Shown piece after piece: positions 52,485-61,581 of a DNA stretch of 64,000 nt. This DNA comes from Pseudomonas asturiensis (GTDB taxonomy: Bacteria; Pseudomonadota; Gammaproteobacteria; Pseudomonadales; Pseudomonadaceae), in contig NZ_FRDA01000009.1 of NCBI RefSeq assembly GCF_900143095.1, forward strand, positions 169,148 through 233,147, read 5' to 3'. How positions within the stretch are numbered: the stretch's first letter is position 1; every line of letters starts with the position of its first letter. The notes beneath the pieces were generated by a model. It was not told the DNA's origin. It saw only the letters and a program-made list of their open reading frames with translations, and made no database searches. The position numbers and the translations under genes were made by a program.

Positions 52485-52539
52485 TCGGAAGGTAACCTCG
52501 GCATCCTGCGCACTGCAGGATGACCAGGTTACCTTCCGA
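52485..52539. repeat. Long two-tier inverted repeat
   Basis: TCGGAAGGTAACCT (52485-52498) is perfectly complementary to AGGTTACCTTCCGA (52526-52539). Inside it ATCCTGC (52503-52509) pairs perfectly with GCAGGAT (52515-52521) around a 5-nt loop. Total 21 bp of stem with a symmetric 4-nt internal loop; no T tract follows, so it does not look like a simple terminator. Confidence 0.8.
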
Positions 52540-52867
52540 AAAAGCAGGGAATTTAAAAAGAGTGGACCGCAACACCAGTGCGGCCCTGAGACTATTGTGC
52601 ATCGAACCTTCCATGAACTCTTTGTGCCTTTGGACCCGCTTTCACGAGTTAGACGGCTGCGTGTCTGCTACTGAACAGGGAGACACAGGGAGAATTCACA
52701 ACAAGATCTGTACGCCCCTCCCGATGCTTAGCGTACTCTGGGGTTGGAGAATGAAGGCAAGGCCGACTTCTCCAGGGTGTCACTGATGACCGTCAGTGAC
52801 CAGCGGGGTGGAACTGGTATTAGCCCCATTGTCGCACATCATTTGTAACCCCGCTATAACCAGCCTC

Positions 52868-54901
52868 TTAGCTGCTTTTGACTGTAGCGGCTGGCGGCTT
52901 GGCAGACTTGCCTGCCGATTTTTTCTTCCCTGTACCAATGTTCACCGTACCTTTGCATTCAGGGTAACGGGAACACGCCCAGAAAACACCTGAGGATCCT
53001 TTACGCTGCGAGGTTTGAGCTTTGCACAAAGGGCACTTGGGACCTTCCGGTACTTTGATCGACAAGGTGGTGCCCTTGTATTGGTCGACGAGCCTGGTGA
53101 TCCAGCTCGATTGCTTGGCGATAAAATCGTCGAGCGTCAGGGTGCCTTGCTCGATCATCGTAAGCGCTTGCTCCCAGATCGCAGTGGTGCCCGGATCGGC
53201 CACAGCAGGAGGGACCGCATCGATTAGTGAAAACGCTGCTTCAGTAGCCCGTAATGCTTTACCTTTCTTGGTCAAAGAGCCTCGATCAATCAAGCCCTGA
53301 ATGGTAGCGGCCCGAGTTGCCTCAGTTCCAATTCCTGTGGTTTCTTTAAGCTTCTGAGCCAGCCTTGGATCCTTGACGAGCTTGGCAATTGTCTTCATCG
53401 CCTTGATCAAAGTACCCTCGGTGTAGTGCTTAGGCGGTTCGGTTTTAAGCGCTTTAAGCTGCAGGTCCTGAATGTCACACCGAGCGCCATTTTGTAGCAT
53501 GGGCAGTGTCTGAGAGCGCCCCCCGCTTGCATCACTTTCAACCTCTACATCATCCTCGGGCGATGTGGAGAAAAGGATTTTCCAGCCTGGGACCACAATT
53601 CGCTTGCCCACGGCATGGAGGGAAACTGCGTTGCATTCAAACGTGACCACGGTCCGGTCGTACTCATGGGTTGGCAGGAACTGCGCAAGGAAGTGAGCGC
53701 GAATCAATTCATAGACCTTGCGTTCTTTTTCAGACATTGTTGCAAGGTTTGCTGGTTCAAGCGTGGGGATTATTCCGTGGTGGGGACCAGTAATTTTTTT
53801 GTCATTCCATGCACGGGAACGCTGCTCCGGGTCGATTAGGTGCAGCGTCTTACCGATAGCAGGATCAGTACGGTTCAAAGCATCGAGGACCATTGGCACC
53901 TCATCCAGCATGCTCTCTGGCAGGTAACCGCAATCTGTCCTAGGGTAAGTCGTCGCCTTGTGGGTTTCATAGAGTGACTGGGCGACGTCCAGAGTCTCTT
54001 GCACCCCCATCCCGAATTTGGCTGAGCACACTTCCTGCAGGGTGCTCAAATCGAAAGGGAGTGGCGCGGCATCCTTCTCACGCTTGGTATCCACCGAAGT
54101 AGCTATGGCAATCTGGCTATTTTTCAGCGTGGCAAGAGCAGCAGCTGCAGCACGTTGATCAAGGCATCGCCCTTCCTCATCGACTACCGACTCATCGGCG
54201 ACCCATTTCGCCATAAACGAGTGGCCTGCAGTCCAGAGCTGAACCTCTAGACTCCAGAACGGTTTAGGCATGAAGTTTGAAATTTCCCGGTCCCGGTCGA
54301 CCACCAAGCGAAGGGTCGGGGTTTGCACACGTCCAACAGACAGCACGCCCGTGTATCCGGCCTGTCTTCCGAGTAGCGTGAACAAACGAGAGAAGTTCAT
54401 GCCGATCAGCCAGTCCGCTCGGGAGCGAGCGAGCGCGGAGAGATACAAAGGGTAGGTTTCAGAGCCCTGTTTTACGCTGCCGAGTGCCTGGCGGATGGAT
54501 GCTTCATTCAGTGCCGAAAGCCAAAGCCTCTGAATCGGTCCACGATACCCACAGTAATCGATCAGCTCGCGCGCGATCATCTCCCCCTCGCGGTCAGCGT
54601 CCGTCGCAATAACAAGCTCGGTAGCCTGCTTGAGTAGTTGCTTGACGATCTTGAACTGACTGGCTGTTTTCGACTTGACGATCACTTTCCATTGCCCAGG
54701 CAGGATTGGAAGTGTGTCCAAGCTCCAGTTTTTCAGGTGCTCGCCGTAGGCATCAGGAGGAGCTGTTTCCAGCAAGTGCCCAATTCCCCAGGTCACGGCC
54801 ACGCCGTTGCCTTTGATACAGCCGTCACCTCGTGTTTTGGCTCCGAGCACGGCGGCTATGTCTTTACCCTGGCTGGGCTTCTCGCACAGATACAAACGCA
54901 T
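52868..54901 (-). CDS. topB: DNA topoisomerase III (ICE-borne TopB)
   Basis: A type IA topoisomerase acting on single-stranded or catenated DNA, common in PFGI-1/pKLC102 ICEs. The Toprim domain at the N-terminus shows MRLYLCEKPSQGKDIA and TDADREGEMIARELI (acidic metal ligands). The nucleophilic Tyr is in TTYPRTDCGYLPESM with the YPRTD motif. VGRVQTPTLRLVV and FSRLFTL are core motifs. A C-terminal four-Cys zinc finger (CPLCKAQTSQRKG with CSRYPECKG) and a basic tail follow. 677 aa, full length. It probably helps resolve ICE DNA during transfer and replication. Confidence 0.95.
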   Translation of the reverse strand: MRLYLCEKPSQGKDIAAVLGAKTRGDGCIKGNGVAVTWGIGHLLETAPPDAYGEHLKNWSLDTLPILPGQWKVIVKSKTASQFKIVKQLLKQATELVIATDADREGEMIARELIDYCGYRGPIQRLWLSALNEASIRQALGSVKQGSETYPLYLSALARSRADWLIGMNFSRLFTLLGRQAGYTGVLSVGRVQTPTLRLVVDRDREISNFMPKPFWSLEVQLWTAGHSFMAKWVADESVVDEEGRCLDQRAAAAALATLKNSQIAIATSVDTKREKDAAPLPFDLSTLQEVCSAKFGMGVQETLDVAQSLYETHKATTYPRTDCGYLPESMLDEVPMVLDALNRTDPAIGKTLHLIDPEQRSRAWNDKKITGPHHGIIPTLEPANLATMSEKERKVYELIRAHFLAQFLPTHEYDRTVVTFECNAVSLHAVGKRIVVPGWKILFSTSPEDDVEVESDASGGRSQTLPMLQNGARCDIQDLQLKALKTEPPKHYTEGTLIKAMKTIAKLVKDPRLAQKLKETTGIGTEATRAATIQGLIDRGSLTKKGKALRATEAAFSLIDAVPPAVADPGTTAIWEQALTMIEQGTLTLDDFIAKQSSWITRLVDQYKGTTLSIKVPEGPKCPLCKAQTSQRKGSSGVFWACSRYPECKGTVNIGTGKKKSAGKSAKPPAATVKSS

Positions 54902-55059
54902 AAGGACTCCGATGAGTATTTTGACCCAAAGGAGAACACTGCCCGATTGACGTTTGACGTACCTCAGGAAACCCTATATTGGTCCAGCGGGTTTTTCCAA
55001 AGGATGGCATGCCGCTGGCTTAACGTTTCAGTTCTGAAGCGGATATCAATAATAGGGGG

Positions 55060-55545
55060 TCAGCCGGTAATGCGAATTTGTATCTGTTCGGCATTTACTG
55101 AGTAGAAATTTGCCACCGCTGCCTTTGCTTCTTTAAACGACATCGAGTGATTCTTCAAACCAGCTTCGTTGAATCGGTCTGGCGCTTTTCGGCCATTCTC
55201 CAATGCAAGTTCAAATCTCTTTTGGCGCGTGTCATCTAGGTCCGTTCCGGCTACGTAAGTGTCTATAAGTGAGGATGCGGCTTCCTTATTTAGCCCTCTT
55301 GAAGAGCCCATTTCGAGAGTCCATTCGGATCTCTCGGGGTATTCGTCGGTGATTAATTTTCTATTCCACTCATTAACTTTATAGAGTTCTGCAGTTCCAT
55401 CCTCCAGTGAGACGAATACATAACCGATACGTTGCGCATCTTCGTCTTGGATATTTTTTGGCAATTTTAGCTTCCATTCCAAGACGTCATGATCGGATGT
55501 GTCTTTTACATCAAACGCAATTTCATGTACTCGCAGAGCTCGCAT
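55060..55545 (-). CDS. Hypothetical 161-aa protein
   Basis: A soluble, charged protein without recognisable motif. It has a strand-rich N-terminal half (DVLEWKLKLPKNIQ, IGYVFVSLEDGTAELYKV) and a helical C-terminal half. The base composition is more AT-rich than topB, suggesting recent acquisition. It lies between topB and the dif-like site that appears to start the next mobile module. Confidence 0.6.
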   Translation of the reverse strand: MRALRVHEIAFDVKDTSDHDVLEWKLKLPKNIQDEDAQRIGYVFVSLEDGTAELYKVNEWNRKLITDEYPERSEWTLEMGSSRGLNKEAASSLIDTYVAGTDLDDTRQKRFELALENGRKAPDRFNEAGLKNHSMSFKEAKAAVANFYSVNAEQIQIRITG

Positions 55546-55722
55546 CTAAGTGCTTCCTTCTATTTATGAGATTTCAAACACGACCAGTCATTCGTATCAG
55601 CGTGCCGCTTAGAGAGCTAACCATAGTGCAGCGGTCGGATTTATCAAGGTCAGTGCTGAAAAGCTCTGAGCTTTAGGACGCCTAATATGAAAAAGCAACT
55701 GACCAGTCCTGGAACAGAAAAA

Positions 55723-55750
55723 AGAGGTGATAAAATACGTTATCACCACT
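55723..55750. promoter_or_regulatory. dif-like 11-6-11 palindrome, candidate recombination core site
   Basis: The left arm AGAGGTGATAA (55723-55733), a 6-bp centre AATACG and the right arm TTATCACCACT (55740-55750) match at 10 of 11 arm positions. This is the geometry of Xer/tyrosine-recombinase core sites. It lies 52 bp upstream of the recombinase gene. It could instead be an operator. Confidence 0.55.
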
Positions 55751-55801
55751 TATTGCCGTTTATCGGTTTTAGCAACGGCGGACTGATATAGCGATGATTT
55801 T

Positions 55802-56815
55802 GTGACCGAAAGCTTTGAGAGCGATTGCAGGATAGCCAATGATGAGAACGATATGCAGGAACTGACGAAAAACCATACGAATGATCAGCGCCGGCTCACT
55901 GCGGTCGAATTTCAGACGCTGGCCAAGGTTCCAGCCGCGGTCGAGTGGTTTGCCAACCTGGACAACCCTCGAACACGACGTGCTTACCAAAACGACCTGG
56001 AAGACTTCTGTAGTTTTATCGGCTTGGCTTCGGCCGATGAATTTCGGGTCGTGACCCGATCGCATGTTTTAGCCTGGCGAGCCCACCTCGAGCATCGCGG
56101 TTTGGCCGGAGCCACGATCCGGCGCAAATTGGCCGCGCTGGCCAGCCTCTTTGATCACCTCCTGGAGAACAATGCGATCGCCGGCGGCAATCCAGTGCAT
56201 GGGGTAAAACGTCCCAGGATAGAAAGCAATGAAGGCAAGACGCCGGCGTTGGGTGACCACCAGGCGAAGGCGCTGCTCGAGGCGCCGGATGAAACAACAC
56301 TTAAAGGGCAGCGCGACCGGGCGCTATTGGCTGTTCTTCTCTATCACGGACTGCGCCGTGAAGAAGCGGCGCTGCTGCAGGTGAGCGACATTCAGGAGCG
56401 CCGCGGTATTCAGCATCTGAAGGTTCACGGCAAGGGCGGCAAGGTGCGATACCTCCCGTTGCACCCGATCGCAGCCGGGCGTATTCATCAGTACCTGGAA
56501 AACTCAGAGCATCATCTGGCCGAACGGAAGGTGCCACTGTTCATGCCGCTGCGAGGTAAATTGACCGGCGCCGGTATCACGGCAAACGGCATCTATGCCG
56601 TCGTCACGGCCTACGCGAAAAAGGCCGGGATTGAGGTCGACGGCCTTGGGGTTCATGGACTCCGAGCAACGGCAGCCACCAACGCCTTGGAGCATGAAGC
56701 CGATATCGCCAAGGTCCAGGCCTGGCTGGGTCATGCCAACATCAGCACGACCAAGATCTACGATCGGCGGGAGAACCGGCCGGAGGATTCACCCACCTAT
56801 AAAGTGAAGTATTAA
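55802..56815 (+). CDS. XerC/D-like tyrosine recombinase of a cargo module
   Basis: A 337-aa tyrosine recombinase. The N-terminal SAM-like domain (about residues 35-130) contains NPRTRRAYQNDLEDFCSF and TIRRKLAALASLFDHLLE. In the catalytic domain the Arg is in LYHGLRREEAALLQ, the Lys in VHGKGGKVRYLPL, the His-x-x-Arg in VHGLRATAA, and the His and Tyr in WLGHANISTTKIYDRR. The start is uncertain: a GTG is used here, and ATG 55853 is an alternative; neither has a strong ribosome site. It likely mobilises the enolase module to its right, as I recall for Tn6212-type elements. Confidence 0.87.
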   Translation: MTESFESDCRIANDENDMQELTKNHTNDQRRLTAVEFQTLAKVPAAVEWFANLDNPRTRRAYQNDLEDFCSFIGLASADEFRVVTRSHVLAWRAHLEHRGLAGATIRRKLAALASLFDHLLENNAIAGGNPVHGVKRPRIESNEGKTPALGDHQAKALLEAPDETTLKGQRDRALLAVLLYHGLRREEAALLQVSDIQERRGIQHLKVHGKGGKVRYLPLHPIAAGRIHQYLENSEHHLAERKVPLFMPLRGKLTGAGITANGIYAVVTAYAKKAGIEVDGLGVHGLRATAATNALEHEADIAKVQAWLGHANISTTKIYDRRENRPEDSPTYKVKY

Positions 56816-56843
56816 TTGAAGTGATCGAGGCCTAAGCGGCAGC

Positions 56844-57050
56844 TCACCCACGCGCACTGCCAAGGATGTGGTGCAACGCTGCCCATGGATGATGACCTTC
56901 CACATCGCTGGCTGGACAGGTGTCGGCATGTAGAAAGGGGCTTTCGCAGTCTTCCAGCGCTTGGCTTTCCATGCAGCCAGTGCATACAGCACGTCCGGCA
57001 ACGATCGACCATCGACCGTTCCGTTCCTCAACACCTCGTTCAGTCTCCAC
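56844..57050 (-). CDS. Small Cys-rich protein, 68 aa
   Basis: Read from GTG 57050, preceded by GAGGAG at about 8 nt, the frame gives a 68-aa protein with CTGCMESQ, a third Cys, then HADTCPASD and HHPWAALHHILGSARG. The spacing of Cys and His residues suggests a zinc-ribbon-like fold, and HPWAALHxIL-type endings occur in small Pseudomonas proteins I cannot name. It is convergent with the recombinase gene, 28 bp away. Probably real; role unknown. Confidence 0.6.
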   Translation of the reverse strand: METERGVEERNGRWSIVAGRAVCTGCMESQALEDCESPFLHADTCPASDVEGHHPWAALHHILGSARG

Positions 57051-57529
57051 TGTTTCGACTCCTCAGCGTACGTTTGTTAGATGCTGAAGGTAGCGCTGTG
57101 CGGGCCGATTTGATACGCCCAAAACCATACCCTTGTTTGAGTTGTAAGCCATGCGCACCAACCAACAAAGCGACGCCTGTTGGTCGGCTTATTAACGGCA
57201 GCTTTCGGCCATAAGCAGACCTTCGCCCGCATATTTACGATGCCCTACCGTTCTAATTGGCGTTGCCTCAGAATATCGGTCCACTAGCGGCTGGATGGAA
57301 CCACCATGCGCATCGTCACAGACTCCCGGCCAAACGAAATCCTCAGGCTGGCGTTACGGGAATACGTCCAAGGTGTACCGTACCTCGGCCCCATTTTTCG
57401 TTGAAATGATCCATCAAAGATTTATGAGGCGCGGCGGCTGTATGTTGGCGAAAATATCAGGTGTGTATTCTTCTGGTTTGCGCCACTGACAAAGCCAGTG
57501 GCGTAAGCCAGCCTATTAATTATTTGACG
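57051..57529. other. Non-coding interval within the recombinase module
   Basis: I see no supported gene. It includes AT/GC-mixed decayed sequence and a stem CGCCACTG/CAGTGGCG (57481-57503) just beyond the end of the secreted-repeat gene, without a T tract. A 32-aa frame at 57306 was considered and left out. Confidence 0.5.
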
Positions 57530-57910
57530 TTACGGCTTGGCAACGTGCCAGACTTGGTTGACGCCGTCACCGGTTGTATCCCCTGGCTTGGTATCTTTGA
57601 CCCAGCTGTAAAGTGGCATGCCTTTGTATGCCCATTGTTTTGTGCCATCGTCTCGAGTGATGACAGAGTAATCATGACCCGCTTTCGCGTCTGCGGATAC
57701 CGGTAGAGGTGGCCAGTTTGAAGCGCATGGCCCATTGCAGACCGACTTGCCCGAGGTGTCCTTACCGAAGGTATAAAGAGTCATACCTTTTGCGTCTACG
57801 AGTACTTTTCCCTTGTCCGTTTCAGCAAGCTTGACTGGCGCATCGGCGAGCGCCAAACCCGACATGCAGCTGGCGGCAACAGCGACGGTGAGAATCATCT
57901 TTTTGAACAT
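57530..57910 (-). CDS. Secreted repeat protein (COG4315 / lipoprotein_15 type)
   Basis: A 126-aa periplasmic protein. The signal peptide (MILTVAVAASCMSGLALA) is followed by two copies of the family unit. The first has KGMTLYTFGKDTSGKSVCNGPCASNWPPL (in parts) with the C-x3-C pair; the second has WAYKGMPLYSWVKDTKPGDTTGDG. Such proteins are secreted, of unknown function, often next to redox or stress genes. AAAGGA precedes the ATG. Confidence 0.9.
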   Translation of the reverse strand: MFKKMILTVAVAASCMSGLALADAPVKLAETDKGKVLVDAKGMTLYTFGKDTSGKSVCNGPCASNWPPLPVSADAKAGHDYSVITRDDGTKQWAYKGMPLYSWVKDTKPGDTTGDGVNQVWHVAKP

Positions 57911-58239
57911 ATGTATTTCCTTTGGTCATTTTTAATTTTTAGAAGACCCACCTGCCTCTGAAACGGCAAGCGATCAGACAATAGACGAGCCACAAACAGG
58001 TTAATTCGACTCCATAGAAAAAACGTCCCGATATCATTTTTTGCTGGAATGCTGGGCTCTCCCCCCCCCCGGACCCTGTGCCTTCCTCAATTGAGCAAAG
58101 CGACGCTCACGGTCAAGCATCATTGGCTCATCTCAATGAGCGACGGCGATCCATCATCCAGGACTCATCATTTTCACTCATTATTATTCACTTGGTCGTG
58201 GAGTATCAGCAGGCCCCCATGAAGGCCTGCGCTGTTCAA

Positions 58240-59232
58240 TCAGTCGGCCTTGAGCGTCGACACCACCTTGTTGCTGGCGAGATCGACTGTGGAGATACTC
58301 AAGTCCTCATTGAGGACATACGCCTTCGACTTGTCTTTGGTGAAGACAATGGCCTGGCGGGGTGCCTTCAAACCGGTCACAGTGGTGGTCACTTTCAGCG
58401 TTTTGGTGTCGATCACTGAAAGGCTGTTGTCACCGAGGTTACCCGAGTAGACGTGCAGCCCGTCTGGAGTGAGGGCTGCGCCGTAGGGGTCTTTGCCAAC
58501 AATGACGGTGGTTGTGATGGCGCGTTTTTGAGTGTCGACAACTGCGATGCTGTTACTGCCGCTGTTAGCCGCGTACAGCGTATTGCCGTCCGCCGATATG
58601 GAGATGGCGCGCAACTTGTTGAAGCCAGTGATCTCACCTTCAATCGTATTGGTCTTGCTGTCGACCAAGGTAATTTTGTCCCCAAGAAAGTTGGTGACAT
58701 AGACGGTTTTGCCGTCAGGACTTACTCGGATGCCCTGGCGCGGTTGGGAGAAGCCAGGTACCACAGCTACTGGCCGCTGGTGATCAAGGTCAATGACCGA
58801 CAGCGTGCTGGCCGCTTCATTGTTGACGTAGAGCAGGCTTCCGTCCTTGCTGAGTGTGGTACCAAAAGCACCTGCGCCCAACGGAATATCTGCGATCACT
58901 TTTAAAGTCTTGGTGTCAATCTTGCGCACGACCCCCAAACTGCTGTCGGAGAGGTAGAACACATCGCCAGTTGGCGAAAACACAATATTTCGCGGCGTGA
59001 CGTAGCCGGTGAGAACCTGGCGAACCTTACCGGTTTTCAAATCATAAACCACTACATCTGGACGCTGACTGTAAGAGACCACCGCCGTCGTTTCATCTGG
59101 GCTGACGGCCAGCGAGTTGTTGTGAATATCGCCGTCAAACGTCCAGCGATCTTGCGCGGCCCACGCGCTCATCGATGCGGCCAACGCAACACCCAACGTC
59201 AGGGCTGTGACGGTTTTCTTTATCACATTCAT
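58240..59232 (-). CDS. YncE-like periplasmic beta-propeller (YVTN repeats)
   Basis: A 330-aa exported seven-bladed beta-propeller. The signal peptide ends near SMSAWAAQD. Repeats of about 42 residues carry the YVTN-type consensus: VSPDGKTVYVTNFLGDKITLVD, ISADGNTLYAANSGSNSIAVVD and LTPDGLHVYSGNLGDNSLSVID (each a separate blade). ATG 59232 follows GAGGAAAT, so the longer upstream frame was dropped. A GCAGGCC/GGCCTGC stem follows the stop. Homologues bind DNA or ligands in the periplasm; function here is unknown. Confidence 0.9.
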   Translation of the reverse strand: MNVIKKTVTALTLGVALAASMSAWAAQDRWTFDGDIHNNSLAVSPDETTAVVSYSQRPDVVVYDLKTGKVRQVLTGYVTPRNIVFSPTGDVFYLSDSSLGVVRKIDTKTLKVIADIPLGAGAFGTTLSKDGSLLYVNNEAASTLSVIDLDHQRPVAVVPGFSQPRQGIRVSPDGKTVYVTNFLGDKITLVDSKTNTIEGEITGFNKLRAISISADGNTLYAANSGSNSIAVVDTQKRAITTTVIVGKDPYGAALTPDGLHVYSGNLGDNSLSVIDTKTLKVTTTVTGLKAPRQAIVFTKDKSKAYVLNEDLSISTVDLASNKVVSTLKAD

Positions 59233-59389
59233 CAGAATTTCCTCATAGGGTAAGCAAGGCACCCAGTCGCGCCTTGGCATATACAACTCGTTCATCGCTG
59301 CAGGGCAATGAGTTGACTTTATGCGTCGTTGATAAATTCCGGAAACAACTTGTTTTGGTAGCTCTTACCTGTTTTATAAATAGGTCTAG

Positions 59390-60286
59390 CTACTCCTGGC
59401 TCACGAATTGACTGCATTTTTCCCAGAATCGCTCAAGCCCAGGCGAGATGTATTTGTCCCGGTGACGGATCAGAAAAAAACGTCGGGTCAGTGCAGGCAA
59501 CGCGTGCGGCAGTTCAACCAAGACTTCAGAGGCCAGTAGATCCCGAACGACCCAGCGGGACAGGCAACTGATGCCGATGCCTTGTGCGAGGGTATGCTTG
59601 ATGGCCTCTGAACTGCCGATCTGGCGCGTTTCGGCGAGATCGTGCAAATGACGCAGCAGCAATTGTTCGACTTCTTCACGGGTACCAGAACCTGGCTCGC
59701 GCAGTAGCCATTCAGCGGTACGAAGATCATCAAGTGTGACCTGCTGCTTTAGTGCCAAGGGGTGCCGTTGGCCTGCGGCAATAAGCAACTCATCAATTAG
59801 CCAAGGCTCGGCACTGAGTTCGGGCAGGTGGCAAGGCCCCTCGATCAGGCCCATATCAATCTCGAAATCAGCGACTCTTCTTGCGATAGCCATGCTGTTG
59901 GCCATGTCGACATCGACCCTCAAATGTGGTGTTGATTGACGTAGCTCACCGAGAATCAATGGCAGAACATAATTGCCTATCGTGGTACTGCATCCTACCC
60001 GCAAGCGTGTCTTCAGCCCGGCATGGCCGGGTAAGAAACTGGCCTCTATCTGTTGTGCATTCTCAAGCATCCTTCTGGCTTGAGGCAGTAAGGCATGGCC
60101 GTTATCGTTCAGCACTAAACGCTTGCCTACACGGTCGAACAGCCTGGTATCCAAGGCGCTTTCCAACTCGTTCAGTGCGGCGCTGGTTGCAGATTGGGAC
60201 AGTGACACCGAAATGGCGGCGCTGGTGGTGCTACCGTGCTGCGCGACGGCGCAGAAAATTTGTAGCTGGCGTAGGCTTAGCTTCAT
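59390..60286 (-). CDS. YeiE/CysL-like LysR-family regulator
   Basis: A 298-aa LysR-type regulator whose sequence runs parallel to E. coli YeiE: LRQLQIFCAVAQHGSTTSAA in the HTH region, LFDRVGKRLVLNDNG, STTIGNYVLPLILGEL and EAIKHTLAQGIGISCLSRWVV. YeiE is known to respond to sulfite. It is divergent from a TDT-family exporter across a 117-bp gap with a palindromic operator, so it most likely controls that gene and itself. In the published Tn6212 module a LysR regulator is reported to have global effects on host metabolism; whether this is the same gene I cannot verify. Confidence 0.9.
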   Translation of the reverse strand: MKLSLRQLQIFCAVAQHGSTTSAAISVSLSQSATSAALNELESALDTRLFDRVGKRLVLNDNGHALLPQARRMLENAQQIEASFLPGHAGLKTRLRVGCSTTIGNYVLPLILGELRQSTPHLRVDVDMANSMAIARRVADFEIDMGLIEGPCHLPELSAEPWLIDELLIAAGQRHPLALKQQVTLDDLRTAEWLLREPGSGTREEVEQLLLRHLHDLAETRQIGSSEAIKHTLAQGIGISCLSRWVVRDLLASEVLVELPHALPALTRRFFLIRHRDKYISPGLERFWEKCSQFVSQE

Positions 60287-60301
60287 GTAATCTACCTTCT
60301 T

Positions 60302-60322
60302 TATAGGTCATATAAACCTATA
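60302..60322. promoter_or_regulatory. LysR-type operator between regulator and TDT transporter genes
   Basis: TATAGGT and ACCTATA form a perfect 7-bp-arm palindrome with spacer CATATAA, 15 bp before the regulator start and 81 bp before the transporter start. The T-N11-A form fits a LysR-type site. Confidence 0.72.
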
Positions 60323-60403
60323 CTATCCGTTTTTACCGCTATTCCCATCAAGCTATACTTCAACCATGTCATATCGAAGGCACACTGAAGCGGGAGCGCG
60401 AAA

Positions 60404-61573
60404 ATGAGTGAGACACGACTCGCAGCTATAATGGGCGGCAGCCATCCACTGGCGGCTTTGTCCAATCCACGAGAAGCGATCCGGCAGTTCACACCCAACT
60501 GGTTCGCCGCCACGATGGGCACCGGGATTCTGGCGCTGGCTCTGGGCCAACTGCCCTTTGTTGCGCAGTGGCCCAAAGCGTTAGGGGAAGCCTTGTGGTT
60601 TTTTAATATCGTGCTGTTTTGCCTGTTTACGCTGATGTACGCGAGCCGTTGGGTATTGTTCTTCGATGAGGCCAAACAGATCTTCGGCCACTCCACTGTA
60701 TCGATGTTTTTTGGAACTATCCCCATGGGATTGGCGACCATCATCAACGGTTTTCTCCTTTATGGTTTGCCACGCTGGGGGGGTGGGGTAGTCGCTTTAG
60801 CCGAAGTGTTGTGGTGGATCGATGTCACCATGGCATTGGCCTGCGGGGTGCTGATCCCGTATATGATGTTTACTCGCCAGCAGCACAGCATTGATCAGAT
60901 GACAGCGGTATGGCTGCTGCCAGTAGTTGCGGCTGAGGTGGCTGCCGCCAGTGGCGGTCTATTGGCTCCGCACCTCGCTGATGCGAGCGCACAGTTCACC
61001 ATGCTCATCACCAGCTACGTGCTGTGGGCCTACTCGGTGCCCGTCGCCTTGAGCATACTGGTGATCCTGTTACTGCGCATGGCTCTGCACAAACTACCTC
61101 ATGAAAGCATGGCAGCATCGAGCTGGCTGTCTTTAGGGCCGATCGGTACCGGGGCTTTGGGGATGTTGCTGCTGGGCAACGATGCTCCAGCAATCTTTGC
61201 TGCCCATGGAATGGCAAGCATCGGCGGCGTAGCCGAGGGCATTGGCTTGATCGGTGGTGTGCTGTTCTGGGGGCTGGGATTGTGGTGGATGGTATTGGCG
61301 CTGCTAATTACCGGGCGCTACTTCAGGGAGGGCATTCCCTTCAACCTCGGCTGGTGGGGCTTCACCTTTCCGCTGGGAGTGTACGCCGTAACAACCCTCA
61401 AATTGGGCTCTATGCTGCACCTCACGTTCTTTAGCTTCTTTGGCGTGGTGCTGGTGTTGATGCTGACTGTCATGTGGATGATCGTCGCGGCTAAAACCCT
61501 GGCTGGTGCCTATCGCGGCAACTTGTTCGTCTCGCCGTGTATCCACTCGCTGAGCAAGGCGAGCAAAACCTGA
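60404..61573 (+). CDS. TDT/SLAC1-family membrane transporter (TehA/SSU1-like)
   Basis: A 389-aa integral membrane protein of the tellurite-resistance/dicarboxylate transporter family with about ten helices. The opening FTPNWFAATMGTGILALAL, the central IPYMMFTRQQH and WLLPVVAAEVAAASGG, and the late FNLGWWGFTFPLGVYAVTT are all family features. Relatives export sulfite (SSU1), anions (SLAC1) or C4-dicarboxylates, and many are labelled C4-dicarboxylate transporters. The YeiE-like neighbour favours sulfite, while the Tn6212 literature favours carbon metabolism. Substrate unproven. Confidence 0.9.
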   Translation: MSETRLAAIMGGSHPLAALSNPREAIRQFTPNWFAATMGTGILALALGQLPFVAQWPKALGEALWFFNIVLFCLFTLMYASRWVLFFDEAKQIFGHSTVSMFFGTIPMGLATIINGFLLYGLPRWGGGVVALAEVLWWIDVTMALACGVLIPYMMFTRQQHSIDQMTAVWLLPVVAAEVAAASGGLLAPHLADASAQFTMLITSYVLWAYSVPVALSILVILLLRMALHKLPHESMAASSWLSLGPIGTGALGMLLLGNDAPAIFAAHGMASIGGVAEGIGLIGGVLFWGLGLWWMVLALLITGRYFREGIPFNLGWWGFTFPLGVYAVTTLKLGSMLHLTFFSFFGVVLVLMLTVMWMIVAAKTLAGAYRGNLFVSPCIHSLSKASKT

Positions 61574-61581
61574 GCCTTTGG

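Noticed and set aside
52237..52786. Overlapping plus-strand frames of 88-145 codons in the region after the IS30 remnant
   Set aside because: No ribosome site, no recognisable motif, and the frames cross the large inverted repeat; treated as non-coding.
57306..57404. A 32-aa frame beginning MRIVTDSRPNEILRLALREY
   Set aside because: Short, with no clear ribosome site or homologue known to me; it may be the decayed start of a gene, but support is too weak.
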